From Halomonas almeriensis (GTDB taxonomy: Bacteria > Pseudomonadota > Gammaproteobacteria > Pseudomonadales > Halomonadaceae): 64,000 nucleotides of DNA. Below are positions 9,750-20,283 of this stretch, in pieces. Position 1 is the stretch's first letter. Each line of letters starts with the position of its first letter. The position numbers and the translations under genes are program-made. A model generated the notes under the pieces. It searched no databases and was not told the DNA's origin. It saw nothing but the letters and a program-made list of their open reading frames with translations. The stretch spans positions 150,525-214,524 of the forward strand of contig NZ_JAUFPO010000012.1 in assembly GCF_030409235.1 (NCBI RefSeq). Direction: 5' to 3'.

Positions 9750-11042
9750 ATGCGAGTCTTGATCATCGGCAGCGAACTGGCCGCGGCCACCGCTGCCGCC
9801 GCCCTGGCCTGGGTGGGTCACCAAGTGGTCTGGCGGCCTCATGACACCCTGGGCTGGAGGCGTCTTGCCGCCAGCGCCTGGCTGACCAGCGAGCCTCATC
9901 TTCTCGACCATCTTGCCCAGAGCCGTGATCAGGGTCGCCTGACGATCCTCGAAGCCGATGAACCATCCGCCGAGGCCAGGGCGTTTGACGTGGTCTGGCT
10001 GGCCTTGTCCCCCGAACAGCGCGCCGATGCCGGTGAGCTGATTGATCGCTATCGCGACGGGCTGTCTGACGACTCGGTGCTGGTCAACAATTCGACGTTT
10101 CCGGTAGGCGAAACGGAAGTCCTGGAGCAACGCCTGGAGCGAGCGGGGAGGGCGGTCACCCTGGTCGACCTGCTTGAGGAAGGGCGTGCCTGGGAAACGT
10201 TCACGCGTCCCTCGCGCTGGTTGCTGGGGTGCGATGACGACACGGCCGAGCAGCGCGTTCGCGAGTTGCTGCGTGCCTTCAACCGTCGCCGGGATGTCTT
10301 TCAGCGCATGCCCCGGCGAGCCGCCGAACTCAGTAAGCTGGCCATCAACGGCATGCTGGCGACGCGCATCAGTTACATGAACGAAATCGCCGGCCTGGCC
10401 GATACCCTGGAGGTTGATGTCGAGCATGTGCGGCAGGGTATGGGCGCGGATAGCCGCATTGGTTATGAGTACCTCTACCCGGGGTGTGGCTTCGGCGGCC
10501 CCAGCTTTTCACGTGACCTGATGCGACTGGCGGATGTTCAATCGGCCAGCGGGCGTCACTCGGCCCTGCTCGACCAGGTGCTGGACATCAACGAGCACAA
10601 GAAGGAAACCCTGTTTCGCAAGCTCTGGGCGCATTATCACGGCTGCCTAGAGGGCAGGACAGTGGCCATCTGGGGCGCGGCCTTCAAACCCGGGACAGCC
10701 CGCATCGATCACGCCCCCGTGTTGACGCTGCTGCGCGCGCTCTGGGCTCAGGGCGTCAGGGTCAGGTTGCATGACCAGGCCGCCGTCTCGGCCCTACAGG
10801 AGCGGCTCGGCGACCACCCCTTACTCGACTGCTTCGACGGCGATCCTTATGAAGCCACCGAAGGGGCCGATGCATTGATGCTGGTCACCGAGTGGAAGGC
10901 CTACTGGAACCCGGACTGGCAGCGCCTGGCCGGCCAGCTAGGAGGCCGTTTGCTCCTGAACGGACGCAATATCTATGACCCCGGCTATGTTGCGTCTCGG
11001 GGACTGTATTACCGGGGGATCGGCCGGCGTTGCGACCCTTGA
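9750..11042 (+). CDS. UDP-glucose/GDP-mannose dehydrogenase family protein with altered active site
   Basis: 430 residues with the three-domain layout of nucleotide-sugar 6-dehydrogenases. Family features are present: STFPVGETEVLEQ, RRAAELSKLAINGMLATR with Lys196 and Asn200, DSRIGYEYLYPGCGFGG, and the C-terminal IWGAAFKPGT...TEWKAYW. Two key features are missing. The N-terminal Rossmann loop, normally GxGYVG, reads GSELAA (residues 7-12). The catalytic-cysteine motif GGxCFxKD reads GGPSFSRD, putting Ser at residue 252. The gene is intact and translationally linked to galU. It may be a dehydrogenase of changed chemistry or a pseudoenzyme. I give no symbol because ordinary UGD activity is doubtful. 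Confidence 0.75.
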   Translation: MRVLIIGSELAAATAAAALAWVGHQVVWRPHDTLGWRRLAASAWLTSEPHLLDHLAQSRDQGRLTILEADEPSAEARAFDVVWLALSPEQRADAGELIDRYRDGLSDDSVLVNNSTFPVGETEVLEQRLERAGRAVTLVDLLEEGRAWETFTRPSRWLLGCDDDTAEQRVRELLRAFNRRRDVFQRMPRRAAELSKLAINGMLATRISYMNEIAGLADTLEVDVEHVRQGMGADSRIGYEYLYPGCGFGGPSFSRDLMRLADVQSASGRHSALLDQVLDINEHKKETLFRKLWAHYHGCLEGRTVAIWGAAFKPGTARIDHAPVLTLLRALWAQGVRVRLHDQAAVSALQERLGDHPLLDCFDGDPYEATEGADALMLVTEWKAYWNPDWQRLAGQLGGRLLLNGRNIYDPGYVASRGLYYRGIGRRCDP

Positions 11043-11055
11043 GGCGCTCGCTCCG

Positions 11056-11625
11056 TCATGAATAGTTGTGTTCGATGAACGACCAGTTGAGTAGGTCCCA
11101 GACGCTTCTTCGGTAGGCAGAGTGGCTCTCACAGGGGGCACCGCAGTGGTGCGATAACGCCGACTCGATGACCAGCACGGGCCAGTATCCCGCCGTCAGG
11201 GGCGTATGGTGATCCAGGATGGCCAGGCTGCCCTGGTGGTCGCGCACCAGCCAGCTCCATGCGGATGATCGGTTGTTGCCGGCCGCGTTCGACAGCGCAT
11301 CCCTGAAACGACAGAAGCTGCCAAACTGCGAGTCGATGGCCGTGGCCAGGGTTCCCTGTGGTTGGCCGCCGCCCCAGGGGGCCAAGCAATGCCAGTAAAA
11401 GGTCAGGGTCCAGGCTTCGGTGGCCAGCTCGGCTACCTCGCGGGATGAAGCCTGCATCAGGGCTTCCAGCGGGGGACTCTCCTCGGCCGATTTGTCCAGC
11501 AGGCCATTGAGCCGTTCCAGACAGGCTCGCTGACGACCCTCATGCAACGCCCTGACCCTGTCGGCAGAGAGCCCGGGGGCCAGGGCATGTGGTTCGAAGG
11601 GCAGTGCAGGCAGCTCGAAAGCCAT
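11056..11625 (-). CDS. Fe/Mn superoxide dismutase-like protein lacking the metal ligands
   Basis: 189 residues that align along their length with iron SOD (SodB): MAFELPALPF at the start, ALAPGLSA, TFYWHCLAPWGGGQP, FGSFCRF, SAWSWLV, TPLT and VWDLLNWSF near the end. The four metal ligands are replaced. By ungapped comparison with remembered E. coli SodB, His27 is Leu27, His74 is Leu74 (WTLTFYW instead of WNHTFYW), Asp157 is Glu154 and His161 is Ser158. The gateway Tyr35 is Cys35. The frame is open, and GAGGAG precedes the ATG at 11625, so it is a made protein rather than a decaying gene. Superoxide dismutation seems impossible at the usual site; the role is unknown. It is convergent with the dehydrogenase-like gene. 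Confidence 0.75.
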   Translation of the reverse strand: MAFELPALPFEPHALAPGLSADRVRALHEGRQRACLERLNGLLDKSAEESPPLEALMQASSREVAELATEAWTLTFYWHCLAPWGGGQPQGTLATAIDSQFGSFCRFRDALSNAAGNNRSSAWSWLVRDHQGSLAILDHHTPLTAGYWPVLVIESALSHHCGAPCESHSAYRRSVWDLLNWSFIEHNYS

Positions 11626-11872
11626 GGAGAACTCCTCTTGGTATCTGCCCGGGACCCGTGACAGATTGACGGCCGGGGGACTAGGGGTGAGAAATTGCCG
11701 AACCCCTCAAGCGTTGAGTCCGGTCGTTCGCTACGCCGGTAAAAAACCTTACACTATTCAGCATGCTGAGTGTTTCCGGCAGTGGCATCCTGTCATCTGG
11801 GTGCCAATCGGTGACCTTCGTGACACGGATCTTCATGCCTTACAACCTGTAACATCGTCCGAGGAGACCATC

Positions 11873-12685
11873 ATGGCAGAGCGCCCGGAAGATAGCCGGT
11901 ACCAGCGACCGATCGTTCCGGACCCGGAGGCCAGCCTGGCCGGCCACCGCCCTCTGAATGCTCCCGGGGTGCGTCTCTGGCCGCTGTGGTCCCTGACCCT
12001 GTTGCTGTTGGTCCTGCTGATGGGGCTGGCCGCCACGGGCTGGTGGTATCATCAGGCTGTCCAGCAACGCCTGACAGCATTGCACGGCGAGCTTTCCAAT
12101 GTGCATGCCCGTTTCGATGCCGAGCAGGGGCGTGGTGAGGCTCTGGAGTCATTGCAGCAGCGCGTCGCTGGCGTCGAGGACGAGCAGGCGAAGGTTGGGC
12201 AGAGTATCGAAGAGCGCCTGGCCGAATGGTCTGAACAACGCCTCGTGCCCGTGGCAGATGACATGGACGAGGTTGCCCGCCTCCAGGCTAACCTCGCAGA
12301 GGACGCCCGGGCGCGGGACGAAGTGCTGTCTGCCGTGCGTAGCTCGCTGGATGCGCTGGAGCGCGCCGGCGAGAATGGGCGCGCCACTCTGGAAGAGCGC
12401 ATCGGCACGCTGTCCGCCGCGGTTGAGTCGAACGAGTCTCGGCTGGCCGAGTCCGATGAACAACGCGAGTCTCGGCTGTCATCACTCGGCGAGGAACTGG
12501 AGTCAACACAGGGTCGTCTGTCTGCCATGCAAGCCGACATTGAAGGTCTGGCCGGTTCGAGAGAAGATACCCGATCCCAGGTCGAACGTTTGAATTCGCG
12601 CCTGGATGCAATGCAGACGGAGCTGCGAGATCTGCGTCAGGCACAATTGGCGTTGAGTGCCCAGCTGGAATCCATGCGCCAATGA
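11873..12685 (+). CDS. Membrane-anchored coiled-coil protein of unknown function
   Basis: 270 residues. A charged cytoplasmic N-terminus of about 35 residues is followed by one hydrophobic helix (LWSLTLLLLVLLMGLAATGW, roughly 37-56). The rest is an almost uninterrupted Glu/Arg/Ala/Ser-rich coiled coil ending in LRQAQLALSAQLESMRQ. No enzymatic motif is visible. The ATG at 11873 has GAGGAG eight bases upstream, and the frame upstream of it lacks protein-like content. It sits 30 bp before tamA and may be co-transcribed with it. The topology suggests a bitopic inner-membrane protein with a long periplasmic coil, perhaps spanning the envelope. I do not recognise a named family. Confidence 0.7.
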   Translation: MAERPEDSRYQRPIVPDPEASLAGHRPLNAPGVRLWPLWSLTLLLLVLLMGLAATGWWYHQAVQQRLTALHGELSNVHARFDAEQGRGEALESLQQRVAGVEDEQAKVGQSIEERLAEWSEQRLVPVADDMDEVARLQANLAEDARARDEVLSAVRSSLDALERAGENGRATLEERIGTLSAAVESNESRLAESDEQRESRLSSLGEELESTQGRLSAMQADIEGLAGSREDTRSQVERLNSRLDAMQTELRDLRQAQLALSAQLESMRQ

Positions 12686-12715
12686 GTGTGACGTCAGTCA
12701 GGAAATATACGCATT

Positions 12716-14572
12716 ATGGATAATCGTCGGATCATGCGCCTCGGAGCGGGGGCACTCTGCCTGGTTGCCGTCACCCCGGCCACCGCTCTCGATGCCACCA
12801 TAGAGGGTGTCGATGACGAACTCGCCAGCAATATCGAGGTCTACCTGGACGGTCTGGATGCCGCCGGCTACCAGGCGGAGCGTCTGGAAGGTGAAGTCCG
12901 CCGGCTGGTCAACCAGGCTCTGCGCCCCTACGGCTATTACACCCCTCAATTGACCCTGCGGTTTGACGACCGCTCGGCGCCCACCAGCGTGACCCTGGAA
13001 ATCGATAAGGGCGAGCCGGTGCGTATCGAAGCACTGGATATCGTCCTGGAAGGGGGCGCCGCTGAGGATTCGGCCTTCAGCGACGCCATCGAGGACTATC
13101 CCCAGGAGAAGGGTGACATCCTCCGCCATGCGCCCTATGACAGTCTGCGCAGCAAACTGTCGGGCCTGGCACTTCAACGAGGCTATTTCGACTGGCGGTT
13201 CACGCAACGGCGCATGGAAATCCGCCCCTGGGAAAACACGGCCTATCTGTCCCTGGGGCTCGACAGCGGCCCCCGCTACCATTTCGGTGAGGTTTACTTC
13301 AGCGGCCATCACATCGAGGCCGACAGGTTGAACAGCCTGGTGCCTTTTTACCCCGGCGCCGCCTATCAGGCCAGCCAAGTGGCTCGCTTGAACCAGAACC
13401 TCGGTCAGACCCAGTGGTTCGGTTCGGTCAGTGTACGGCCCCGTCTGAATGCCGGCCCGGAGGATCTGGCGTTGCCCGAAGCAGCGGCCGGCTGGTGGTA
13501 CGCCCTGGATGTGTCGGGCATTCCGCCAGCACCCGAGCCGCCCGAACGCCTCAGCAGCGTGGCGCTCACCACGGCGGGAGCGCTGCATGCCGGCGAGGTG
13601 CCGAGCGTACCGATCGACGTGCTGCTGACGCCCGCGGACCGGCATCAGTTCGAAGCCGGGATCGGTTTCTCCACCGATGTGGGGCCGCGGGGGAGGCTCA
13701 GCTGGGATCAGCCCTGGGTGAATCGCTATGGCCACAGCTGGGACCATGACCTCTATGTGTCGGCCCCCGAGCAGAAATTCAGCGGTGTCTACACCATGCC
13801 GCTTGAAGATCCCTTGAGTGACAGCTACGAGCTTCAATACGGGGTGCGCAACAAGTCCGAGGACGACACCGAGTCGCTGGAAGCCAGCGTCGAATTCGGC
13901 CGCCGCTGGAAGTTCGACAATGGCTGGGAGCAGTACCTCTATGCGCGCAGCACCTATGAGGACTTCACCCAGGCTGGGGTATCCAATGAGGTACTCCTGC
14001 TGTATCCCGGGGTACGCTGGTCGCGGACCCGCACCCGCAACCCGACCTTTCCCACCTGGGGTGACCGGCAACAGTTGACCGTGCAATACTCACACTCCGC
14101 CTGGGGATCGGATGCCGAATTCCTGCGTATCAATGGCGATACCCAGTGGATCCGCATGCTGGGCAAGCGTAATCGTCTTGTCGGTCGGCTCGGCCTGGGC
14201 AGCATCAAAACCGACGATTTTGAAGATATCCCCCCCTCCCTGCGCTTTTTTGTCGGCGGCGACAACAGCGTCCGCGGCTACTCCTTCGAGAGTCTGTCGC
14301 CGCGTGATTCACAAGGCCGTCTGGAGGGCGGCGAACAGCGTTTTGTGGCCAGCATCGAAGCCCAGCGCAAGGTAGCCGACAAGTGGTGGCTGGCGTCCTT
14401 CGTGGATACCGGGGACGCCTTCTCGGACTGGGGGCCGGAAGCCTTGAGCACCGGCGTCGGCCTGGGCGTTCGGTGGATCTCGCCGGTTGGTCCGATTCGC
14501 TTCGATGTGGCGCATCCCTTCGACCATGAAGATAGCTTTCGCATTCACTTCTCCATCGGACCCGAATTCTGA
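12716..14572 (+). CDS. tamA: Translocation and assembly module outer-membrane protein TamA
   Basis: A 618-residue Omp85-superfamily protein. A signal peptide ends at about ATALDA; POTRA-type domains fill roughly residues 24-270; a 16-strand barrel follows. The barrel bears the superfamily signature VGGDNSVRGYSFESL near residue 512, and the sequence ends in a C-terminal beta-signal with aromatic finish (RIHFSIGPEF). TamA works with inner-membrane TamB in outer-membrane assembly and phospholipid traffic. It begins 30 bp after the coiled-coil gene and is followed by tamB after 11 bp, the standard tamAB operon. Length and order are normal. Confidence 0.93.
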   Translation: MDNRRIMRLGAGALCLVAVTPATALDATIEGVDDELASNIEVYLDGLDAAGYQAERLEGEVRRLVNQALRPYGYYTPQLTLRFDDRSAPTSVTLEIDKGEPVRIEALDIVLEGGAAEDSAFSDAIEDYPQEKGDILRHAPYDSLRSKLSGLALQRGYFDWRFTQRRMEIRPWENTAYLSLGLDSGPRYHFGEVYFSGHHIEADRLNSLVPFYPGAAYQASQVARLNQNLGQTQWFGSVSVRPRLNAGPEDLALPEAAAGWWYALDVSGIPPAPEPPERLSSVALTTAGALHAGEVPSVPIDVLLTPADRHQFEAGIGFSTDVGPRGRLSWDQPWVNRYGHSWDHDLYVSAPEQKFSGVYTMPLEDPLSDSYELQYGVRNKSEDDTESLEASVEFGRRWKFDNGWEQYLYARSTYEDFTQAGVSNEVLLLYPGVRWSRTRTRNPTFPTWGDRQQLTVQYSHSAWGSDAEFLRINGDTQWIRMLGKRNRLVGRLGLGSIKTDDFEDIPPSLRFFVGGDNSVRGYSFESLSPRDSQGRLEGGEQRFVASIEAQRKVADKWWLASFVDTGDAFSDWGPEALSTGVGLGVRWISPVGPIRFDVAHPFDHEDSFRIHFSIGPEF

Positions 14573-14583
14573 GAGGCCGCCAC

Positions 14584-17500
14584 GTGAGAGTTCGTCGCTT
14601 GACCTGGGCGCTGACCCGACTGTTGATTCTTGTTCCTGTGTGGTTGATCGGACTGGTCTTTCTGGTGCTGGGCCTGGCCCTGTCGCCCTGGGGCACCGGG
14701 CTGCTCCTCGATCAGGGCAAACGCATGGAGCTCTATGACTTCGCCAGTGCCGAAGGGGCTCCACTGGATACCCTGATTGTCGAGGAGTTCAGCCTCGAGG
14801 CCGGCACGGCCCGGGTGGCCATAAAACAGCTAAAACTCGTCTGGGCAGAGGACTGCCTGCTGGACGGGCGCCTCTGCCTTGATCGCTTGAAGGTCGAGGG
14901 CGCGCGGGTTCGCCTCTCGGAAAGCGACGCGCCGCCCGAAGAGGAAGCCCCGGCAAGCAATGAAGGCGGCATCCCGGGTCCCATCGAACTGCCATTCCCC
15001 ATCGAGTTGCGTGAACTGGGCCTGGACGATGTCGAGGTTCGTCTGGCCGATGGCACCCGACTCTACTGGTCGTCCTTCAGCAGCGGTGCGGTGGCCAGCA
15101 CCGATACCCTTGAATTGCTACCCACCCGGCTGGATGATCTGCGCCTGACCCTGCCGTTGTCGGCCGGCAACCAGCTCGCCCTTGGCGAGAGCGAGCGCGA
15201 GGATCCCACTCTGGCGGCTCACGCCATTGATGCCTCGATTGCCGTGCGTTCGCCGTTGCCCGCCGAGGCAGCCCCCGAGGCCGCGGGCATGGCCGATCAG
15301 TCGCTGGAAGACAAGCCGCGTATCGAGCTGCCGAGCATCACGTTGCCGATCAATGTGGAAGTCCCGGAGCTCAAGGTCACCGATACAGCGGTGGAGGGCG
15401 CCTTTGCCTATCACCTGGATGAGTTGCTGCTGAGCGTCACGGCGCGGGGGCAGGACATCAGCATCGAGCCGCTGAGTGTGTCGAGTTCGGCCGCGGATGC
15501 CCGCCTCGAGGCCGCGGTCACCCTGAGCGGCAACTACCCGTTGAACGTCAGTCTCGAAAGCGATCTCTACCTGCCGCAACGCATGCCGGCCCTGGATGGC
15601 GAGCGTATCGAGCTTGGGCTCGGCGGTGATCTGGCCGATCTGCAGGTGGATCTGACCACCACCGGGCCCATCGAGACCCGCTTCACCGCCACTCTCGATG
15701 CCCTGGACCCGACACTGCCGTTCGAGGCGTCACTGCAGAGCCCCGGCCTGCAATGGCCACTGCCCGGTATGCAAGCCGCCACCCCGGCGACCACCGCGCA
15801 AGCGAATGCCGATCCCGCGAATGGTGAGGGCGAAGACGACAGCGACGCCTCCAGCGCCGATACGGCGGCGGAGACCAGCGAACCCTGGCGGATCGAGTCA
15901 CTCAGCCTCAAGGCGCAGGGTAGCCTGACCGATTACCGCACCCAGGTCTCGCTGGCCGCACAGGGCCCGCAGGTACCGCCTACCCGGGTTGAGCTGAGCG
16001 GGCGTGGCGACCTGGCGCATTTCATCTGGGAACCCTTGGCCCTGAACATGAATGACGCTCGGATCTCGACCGAGGGTCGCATCGACTGGGCCGATGGGCT
16101 GGCGGTGGAAGCCAGCCTCGCGCTGAACGACCTGAATCCTGAACCCTTCGTCGAGGGCTTGAGCGGTAACCTGAACGGCAGTGCCGATGTCGCCTTCACC
16201 CAGGATGCGGATGGCTGGCGGGTAGAGGTACCCGGCCTGGCCATCGATGGCACCCTGGCCGAATATCCGCTCAGTCTCGAGGCCCAACTGGCCGGCGATA
16301 GCCGCATGAACTGGCAGATTCAGACCCTGGCGTTTCGCCAGGGCGAGAATCGTCTCGACGCCAGCGGCGAGGTGTCCCCCGAACAGCTCGATGTGGCAGC
16401 CGAGCTGGACATGCCCGCTCTCGACAGTCTCTACCCTGATCTCAGCGGCGCCCTGAGCGGCCGCATCGATGCCTCGGGCAGTCTGGAGGCCCCTCAGTTG
16501 CAGCTCGATCTCGCCGGCGATGGCCTGGCCTTCGCCGACAACGCCCTGAGGCGACTCGAGCTGACCGGTGAGGTGGCCGGACTCGAGGATCCACGCCTGG
16601 ATGTGGCGCTCAACGCCGAAGGGATCGACGCTGCGGGCCAGGCATTCGACAGCGTCGACCTGAACCTCGACGGGCAGTTGTCACAACACCGCCTGACACT
16701 GGATGTGGGTGGCCCGGCGGAGGGACTGCTGTCCTCCCTGAACCTGGCGCTGGAAGGTGGTCTGGATCAACAGGCGCAACGCTATCAGGGCCGCCTGATA
16801 CCCCTCGAAGCGACGACCGGATATGGCGAGCTGGCCCTGGAGGATGCTCTGGTGATCGAGGCCGATCTGGCCAGTAGTGCGGTCACCGCGCAGCCATTCT
16901 GCCTGCGCCGTCGCGAGGGCGGTTCGCTCTGTCTCGAGGCGCCGCTGGCCGCCTCGGCGGATGCCGGCAATGCCGTGCTGGCCATCAATGAGCTGCCCAT
17001 GGACCTGATCAATGACACCATGCCCGCCGGTTGGCGCATGGCGGGGGAGACCCAGGCCCGCATGACCGCCCAGTGGTCCAGTGTTGGCAGCGCCTGGCAG
17101 GCGGAAGCCAACCTGGAGAGCCGCCTGGATATCACCGGGCAGGATGCCTATGGCAAGGCCTGGACAGTCCCAGGTACCGGACTGACGCTGGACGTGCAGG
17201 CCGACCAGGGGCGTGCCGATGTCGATCTGGGGCTGACGCTGGGCGAGAGTGGCGCAGTGCGCCTCGATCTGGGCATCGACGATCCCATGGGGGCCGGCAA
17301 TCTCTCCGGTAACCTGACGCTCGAGGAGCTTGCCCTGAGCCCTTACCGGCCGCTGGTGGCCGACGTCAAGACCCTCGAGGGGGCGCTGAGCGGGCGTGTC
17401 GATATCAGCGGCAACCGTCAACAACCCGGACTCGATGGCAACCTGGAGTTGAGCGGACTACAGGCGGTTGGTATGGGCTTGCCGCTCTCGGTGACCGATG

Positions 17501-18639
17501 GCCGGCTGAGTGTCGATCTCAACGGCGACCGTGCTCTGCTCGCTGGTTTCGTGGCCAGCGAGCAGGGCAGACTGAATGTGGAAGGCAATGCCAGCTGGCC
17601 ATCCGCCGATGCCTGGCAGGTTGGCATAGATATCAACGGCGTGGAAGATCCCTTGCAGGCCTCGCTGTCCGGTTTTGGCCGCCTGCGTCTGGCTCCTGAT
17701 CTTAGCGTCAGTGCCAACCCCGATCGCCTGCGCATCCGTGGTGACGTCGGCATTCCCTGGGCTCGGCTCGAGGTCGGCGAAGTTCCCGCCTCGGCTCAGT
17801 CATCCAGCCCGGACGAGGTCATCGTCACCCGCGAGGAGGTCAAAACCCGGGAAACCGCTCAGGCCACCGGGGAATCCACGGCCGAGGCCATGTCCGAGGC
17901 CGGCATGGCCATGAACATGCGTATCACGCTGTCGCTGGGGCCAGACATGCGACTTTCAGCCTATGGGCTGGAGACCGGTTTGGCCGGCAATCTGGAGGTT
18001 CGCCAGGAAGGCGGCCCGGTACAGATCTTCGGCGACGTCAACCTCGAGGATGGTCGCTTCCGGGCCTTCGCTCAGGATTTGATCATCCGTGAGGGTATTC
18101 TCTACTTCAGCGGGCCGCCCGGGGAGCCGTTGCTGGATTTCGAGGCCATTCGCAATCCGGAGAGTACCGAAGATGACGTCATCGCCGGTATTCAGGTCTC
18201 CGGTCCGGCCTCCAGCCCTCGGCTGCAGATCTTTTCCGAACCGGCCATGGATGAGTCGCGGGCCCTGTCTTATGTACTGCGCGGCCGCGCCCCGGATGCC
18301 AGCGGTGGTGCCGACGGCGCCTTGACCTCGGCGCTGATCGGCGTGAGCCTGGGGCAGGCCAGTGGCACCGTCGGCGCCATCGGTGAGGCCTTCGGTATTC
18401 AGGATCTGCAGCTTGACTCCGCCGGCAGTGGCGAGGACAGCCAGGTGGTCGTGCGTGGCAACCTCACCGATCGCTTGAGCGTCGGTTACGGCGTCGGGGT
18501 CTTCTCGCCCATCGCCGAGTTGAGCCTGCGCTACAAGCTGTGGCGCAATCTGTACGTGGAGGCCGTCTCGGGGGCTTCCCAGGCGGTTGACCTGATCTAT
18601 ACCTTCAGTCTGCCCGGCGACCCGCCGGACCTGGAATAG
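14584..18639 (+). CDS. tamB: Translocation and assembly module protein TamB
   Basis: A very large AsmA-like envelope protein of 1351 residues. One N-terminal membrane helix ([20 protein letters not shown]) is followed by about 1,000 residues of beta-rich repeats expected to form a periplasm-spanning groove, then the DUF490 domain ([64 protein letters not shown]). It starts with GTG at 14584, preceded by GAGAGG. TamB-type proteins are implicated in moving phospholipid between membranes and in assembling outer-membrane proteins with TamA. A Ser/Asp/Ala-rich insertion near residues 395-425 interrupts the repeats and is probably a variable loop. Confidence 0.93.
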   Translation: MRVRRLTWALTRLLILVPVWLIGLVFLVLGLALSPWGTGLLLDQGKRMELYDFASAEGAPLDTLIVEEFSLEAGTARVAIKQLKLVWAEDCLLDGRLCLDRLKVEGARVRLSESDAPPEEEAPASNEGGIPGPIELPFPIELRELGLDDVEVRLADGTRLYWSSFSSGAVASTDTLELLPTRLDDLRLTLPLSAGNQLALGESEREDPTLAAHAIDASIAVRSPLPAEAAPEAAGMADQSLEDKPRIELPSITLPINVEVPELKVTDTAVEGAFAYHLDELLLSVTARGQDISIEPLSVSSSAADARLEAAVTLSGNYPLNVSLESDLYLPQRMPALDGERIELGLGGDLADLQVDLTTTGPIETRFTATLDALDPTLPFEASLQSPGLQWPLPGMQAATPATTAQANADPANGEGEDDSDASSADTAAETSEPWRIESLSLKAQGSLTDYRTQVSLAAQGPQVPPTRVELSGRGDLAHFIWEPLALNMNDARISTEGRIDWADGLAVEASLALNDLNPEPFVEGLSGNLNGSADVAFTQDADGWRVEVPGLAIDGTLAEYPLSLEAQLAGDSRMNWQIQTLAFRQGENRLDASGEVSPEQLDVAAELDMPALDSLYPDLSGALSGRIDASGSLEAPQLQLDLAGDGLAFADNALRRLELTGEVAGLEDPRLDVALNAEGIDAAGQAFDSVDLNLDGQLSQHRLTLDVGGPAEGLLSSLNLALEGGLDQQAQRYQGRLIPLEATTGYGELALEDALVIEADLASSAVTAQPFCLRRREGGSLCLEAPLAASADAGNAVLAINELPMDLINDTMPAGWRMAGETQARMTAQWSSVGSAWQAEANLESRLDITGQDAYGKAWTVPGTGLTLDVQADQGRADVDLGLTLGESGAVRLDLGIDDPMGAGNLSGNLTLEELALSPYRPLVADVKTLEGALSGRVDISGNRQQPGLDGNLELSGLQAVGMGLPLSVTDGRLSVDLNGDRALLAGFVASEQGRLNVEGNASWPSADAWQVGIDINGVEDPLQASLSGFGRLRLAPDLSVSANPDRLRIRGDVGIPWARLEVGEVPASAQSSSPDEVIVTREEVKTRETAQATGESTAEAMSEAGMAMNMRITLSLGPDMRLSAYGLETGLAGNLEVRQEGGPVQIFGDVNLEDGRFRAFAQDLIIREGILYFSGPPGEPLLDFEAIRNPESTEDDVIAGIQVSGPASSPRLQIFSEPAMDESRALSYVLRGRAPDASGGADGALTSALIGVSLGQASGTVGAIGEAFGIQDLQLDSAGSGEDSQVVVRGNLTDRLSVGYGVGVFSPIAELSLRYKLWRNLYVEAVSGASQAVDLIYTFSLPGDPPDLE

Positions 18640-18683
18640 ATTCGTCAGGCAAGCCACATTCGCGCAACAACGAGGAAAGCGTC

Positions 18684-19298
18684 ATGAACCAACAGGCGGA
18701 AAGTGCGCCGCAGGGGCGCAGCACGCCACTGCCGATCACCGGGCAGCACCGAGTGACAGGGCATTCCATGGTCCCCCCCTGGCCGGCGGGCATGCAGGAA
18801 ATCGTCCTCGGGCTGGGGTGTTTCTGGGGCGCGGAGAGACTCTTCTGGGAACTCCCGGGTGTGCATGTCACGGCCGTGGGCTATGCCGGTGGCATCACGT
18901 CCAACCCGACTTATGAAGAGACCTGTACGGGCCGCACCGGTCATGCCGAAGTGGTGCGGGTGGTCTTCGATCCCGAGGTGACCTCGCTGGAGACACTACT
19001 GCGCTCTTTCTGGGAGGCCCACGATCCGACCCAGGGAGATCGTCAGGGTAACGATATCGGCCCCCAGTATCGCTCGATCATTCTGACCCTCGATGAAGAT
19101 CAGCAGGAACGGGCCCAACACAGCCGCGAGGCGTATGCCGCGGCGCTGGAAGAGCAGGGCCGAGGACCCATCACGACCGACATCCAGCCGCTGGACGTCT
19201 TCTATTACGCCGAGGAGTATCACCAGCAGTATCTCGATCGTCACCCGAATGGTTACTGCGGACTGAAAGGCACCGGCGTCACTTGTCCGCTTCCCTGA
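18684..19298 (+). CDS. msrA: Peptide methionine sulfoxide reductase MsrA
   Basis: A 204-residue MsrA, reducing S-epimers of methionine sulfoxide in oxidised proteins. The catalytic motif [15 protein letters not shown] contains the nucleophilic Cys of [29 protein letters not shown] is represented by GYAGG and TYEEVCTG-like stretches, and the resolving cysteines are in [14 protein letters not shown] at the end. The N-terminal 35 residues before the catalytic domain match the longer E. coli-type MsrA. It lies 44 bp after tamB. Its 3' end overlaps the convergent YheT-type gene by 20 bp. Cytosolic, because no signal peptide is seen. Confidence 0.95.
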   Translation: MNQQAESAPQGRSTPLPITGQHRVTGHSMVPPWPAGMQEIVLGLGCFWGAERLFWELPGVHVTAVGYAGGITSNPTYEETCTGRTGHAEVVRVVFDPEVTSLETLLRSFWEAHDPTQGDRQGNDIGPQYRSIILTLDEDQQERAQHSREAYAAALEEQGRGPITTDIQPLDVFYYAEEYHQQYLDRHPNGYCGLKGTGVTCPLP

Positions 19299-20283
19299 CG
19301 GTAGCCTGCCACTGATCGAGCTGTTGTCCGACGCGACGCGCCAGCCAGCTGGCGAGTTGCCCGTCCCGCCACTCGACATAGCCCACATGGCCACCGTGAC
19401 TTGACCGTTCGAGGCGGATCCCGGCGCCCAGCATCAGGTCGTCGTAGAGACCGGGCGGCATGAAGGGGTCATCCGCGGCATGCAGGATCAGGGTCGGCGT
19501 CCGGATGTGACGTAGCAATGGGCCCGCCGAGGCCCGCTGGTAATAGTCCGAGGCGCCTGCAAACCCGTGCAGCGGGGCCGTCACTGCATCGTCATAGGCC
19601 CGTAGAGTGGTCAATTGTTCGAGATCGGCCTCCCGAAGGCCCAGCGGCAATTCGCCACTGGCTAGACGAGGCGCCACCCTGGCCTTGAGTGATGTCAGCA
19701 GGTGGCGCTGGTAGACCCTTGCCAGGCCCCGCTGCAGGGTATCGGCACAACCGGCCAGATCGACCGGCGGTGCCACGGCCATCGCGCCAGCGAGAGCCAG
19801 CGGATTATCCGCTCCCTCGGCCAGCAGCTTGAGCAACATGTTGGCGCCCAGCGACACACCCAGTGCTGCCATGGTGGCGTGCGGATAGCGATGACGGAGT
19901 GTCTCGAGCAGATAGCGGGCATCCGCCGTATCGCCACTGTGATAGGCGCGCGGTCGTCGATTGGGCCAGCGACCACAGCCGCGGAAGTGCATCAGCACAC
20001 CGCGCCAGCCTTGCTGTTCGGCGCTGGCCAGAATGTGTCGCGCATAGGGCGAGTCCACCGAGCCTTCCAGTCCGTGAAACACCACCAGCAGCGGGGCGTA
20101 CCGGCCAATGGTCGAGCCGTCACACCAGCTCAGCTCGACGAAGTCTCCATCAGCCAGCTCCAGCACTTCCCGGCTCAGGCCCGGTGAGGGACGGGGCAGG
20201 GTACGCGGCAACAGGGTCTGTACATGGCGGTTGGCCAGTCCGCTTGCCGGCCGAAACTCGGCGTCGATGTCCACTGATGTCAT
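19279..20283 (-). CDS. YheT-family alpha/beta hydrolase
   Basis: A 334-residue hydrolase of the YheT/ABHD subgroup. The N-terminus [19 protein letters not shown] is characteristic. [18 protein letters not shown] carries the oxyanion-hole region, [13 protein letters not shown] the nucleophile Ser, [10 protein letters not shown] the acid and SSHGGHVGY the catalytic His. The protein is probably cytosolic; its substrate is unknown, and the family is usually called putative esterase. The start overlaps the stop of the upstream LysR gene (ATGA at 20280-20283), so the two are translationally coupled. That makes the hydrolase a likely member of the same regulon or a partner in function. Confidence 0.87.
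   Translation of the reverse strand: MTSVDIDAEFRPASGLANRHVQTLLPRTLPRPSPGLSREVLELADGDFVELSWCDGSTIGRYAPLLVVFHGLEGSVDSPYARHILASAEQQGWRGVLMHFRGCGRWPNRRPRAYHSGDTADARYLLETLRHRYPHATMAALGVSLGANMLLKLLAEGADNPLALAGAMAVAPPVDLAGCADTLQRGLARVYQRHLLTSLKARVAPRLASGELPLGLREADLEQLTTLRAYDDAVTAPLHGFAGASDYYQRASAGPLLRHIRTPTLILHAADDPFMPPGLYDDLMLGAGIRLERSSHGGHVGYVEWRDGQLASWLARRVGQQLDQWQATVREADK

Noticed and set aside
12698-14086. Antisense frame of about 460 codons opposite tamA
   Set aside because: No protein-like motifs; tamA is clear on the other strand. The same applies to antisense frames over ruvB, ugd-like, tamB and cysI.
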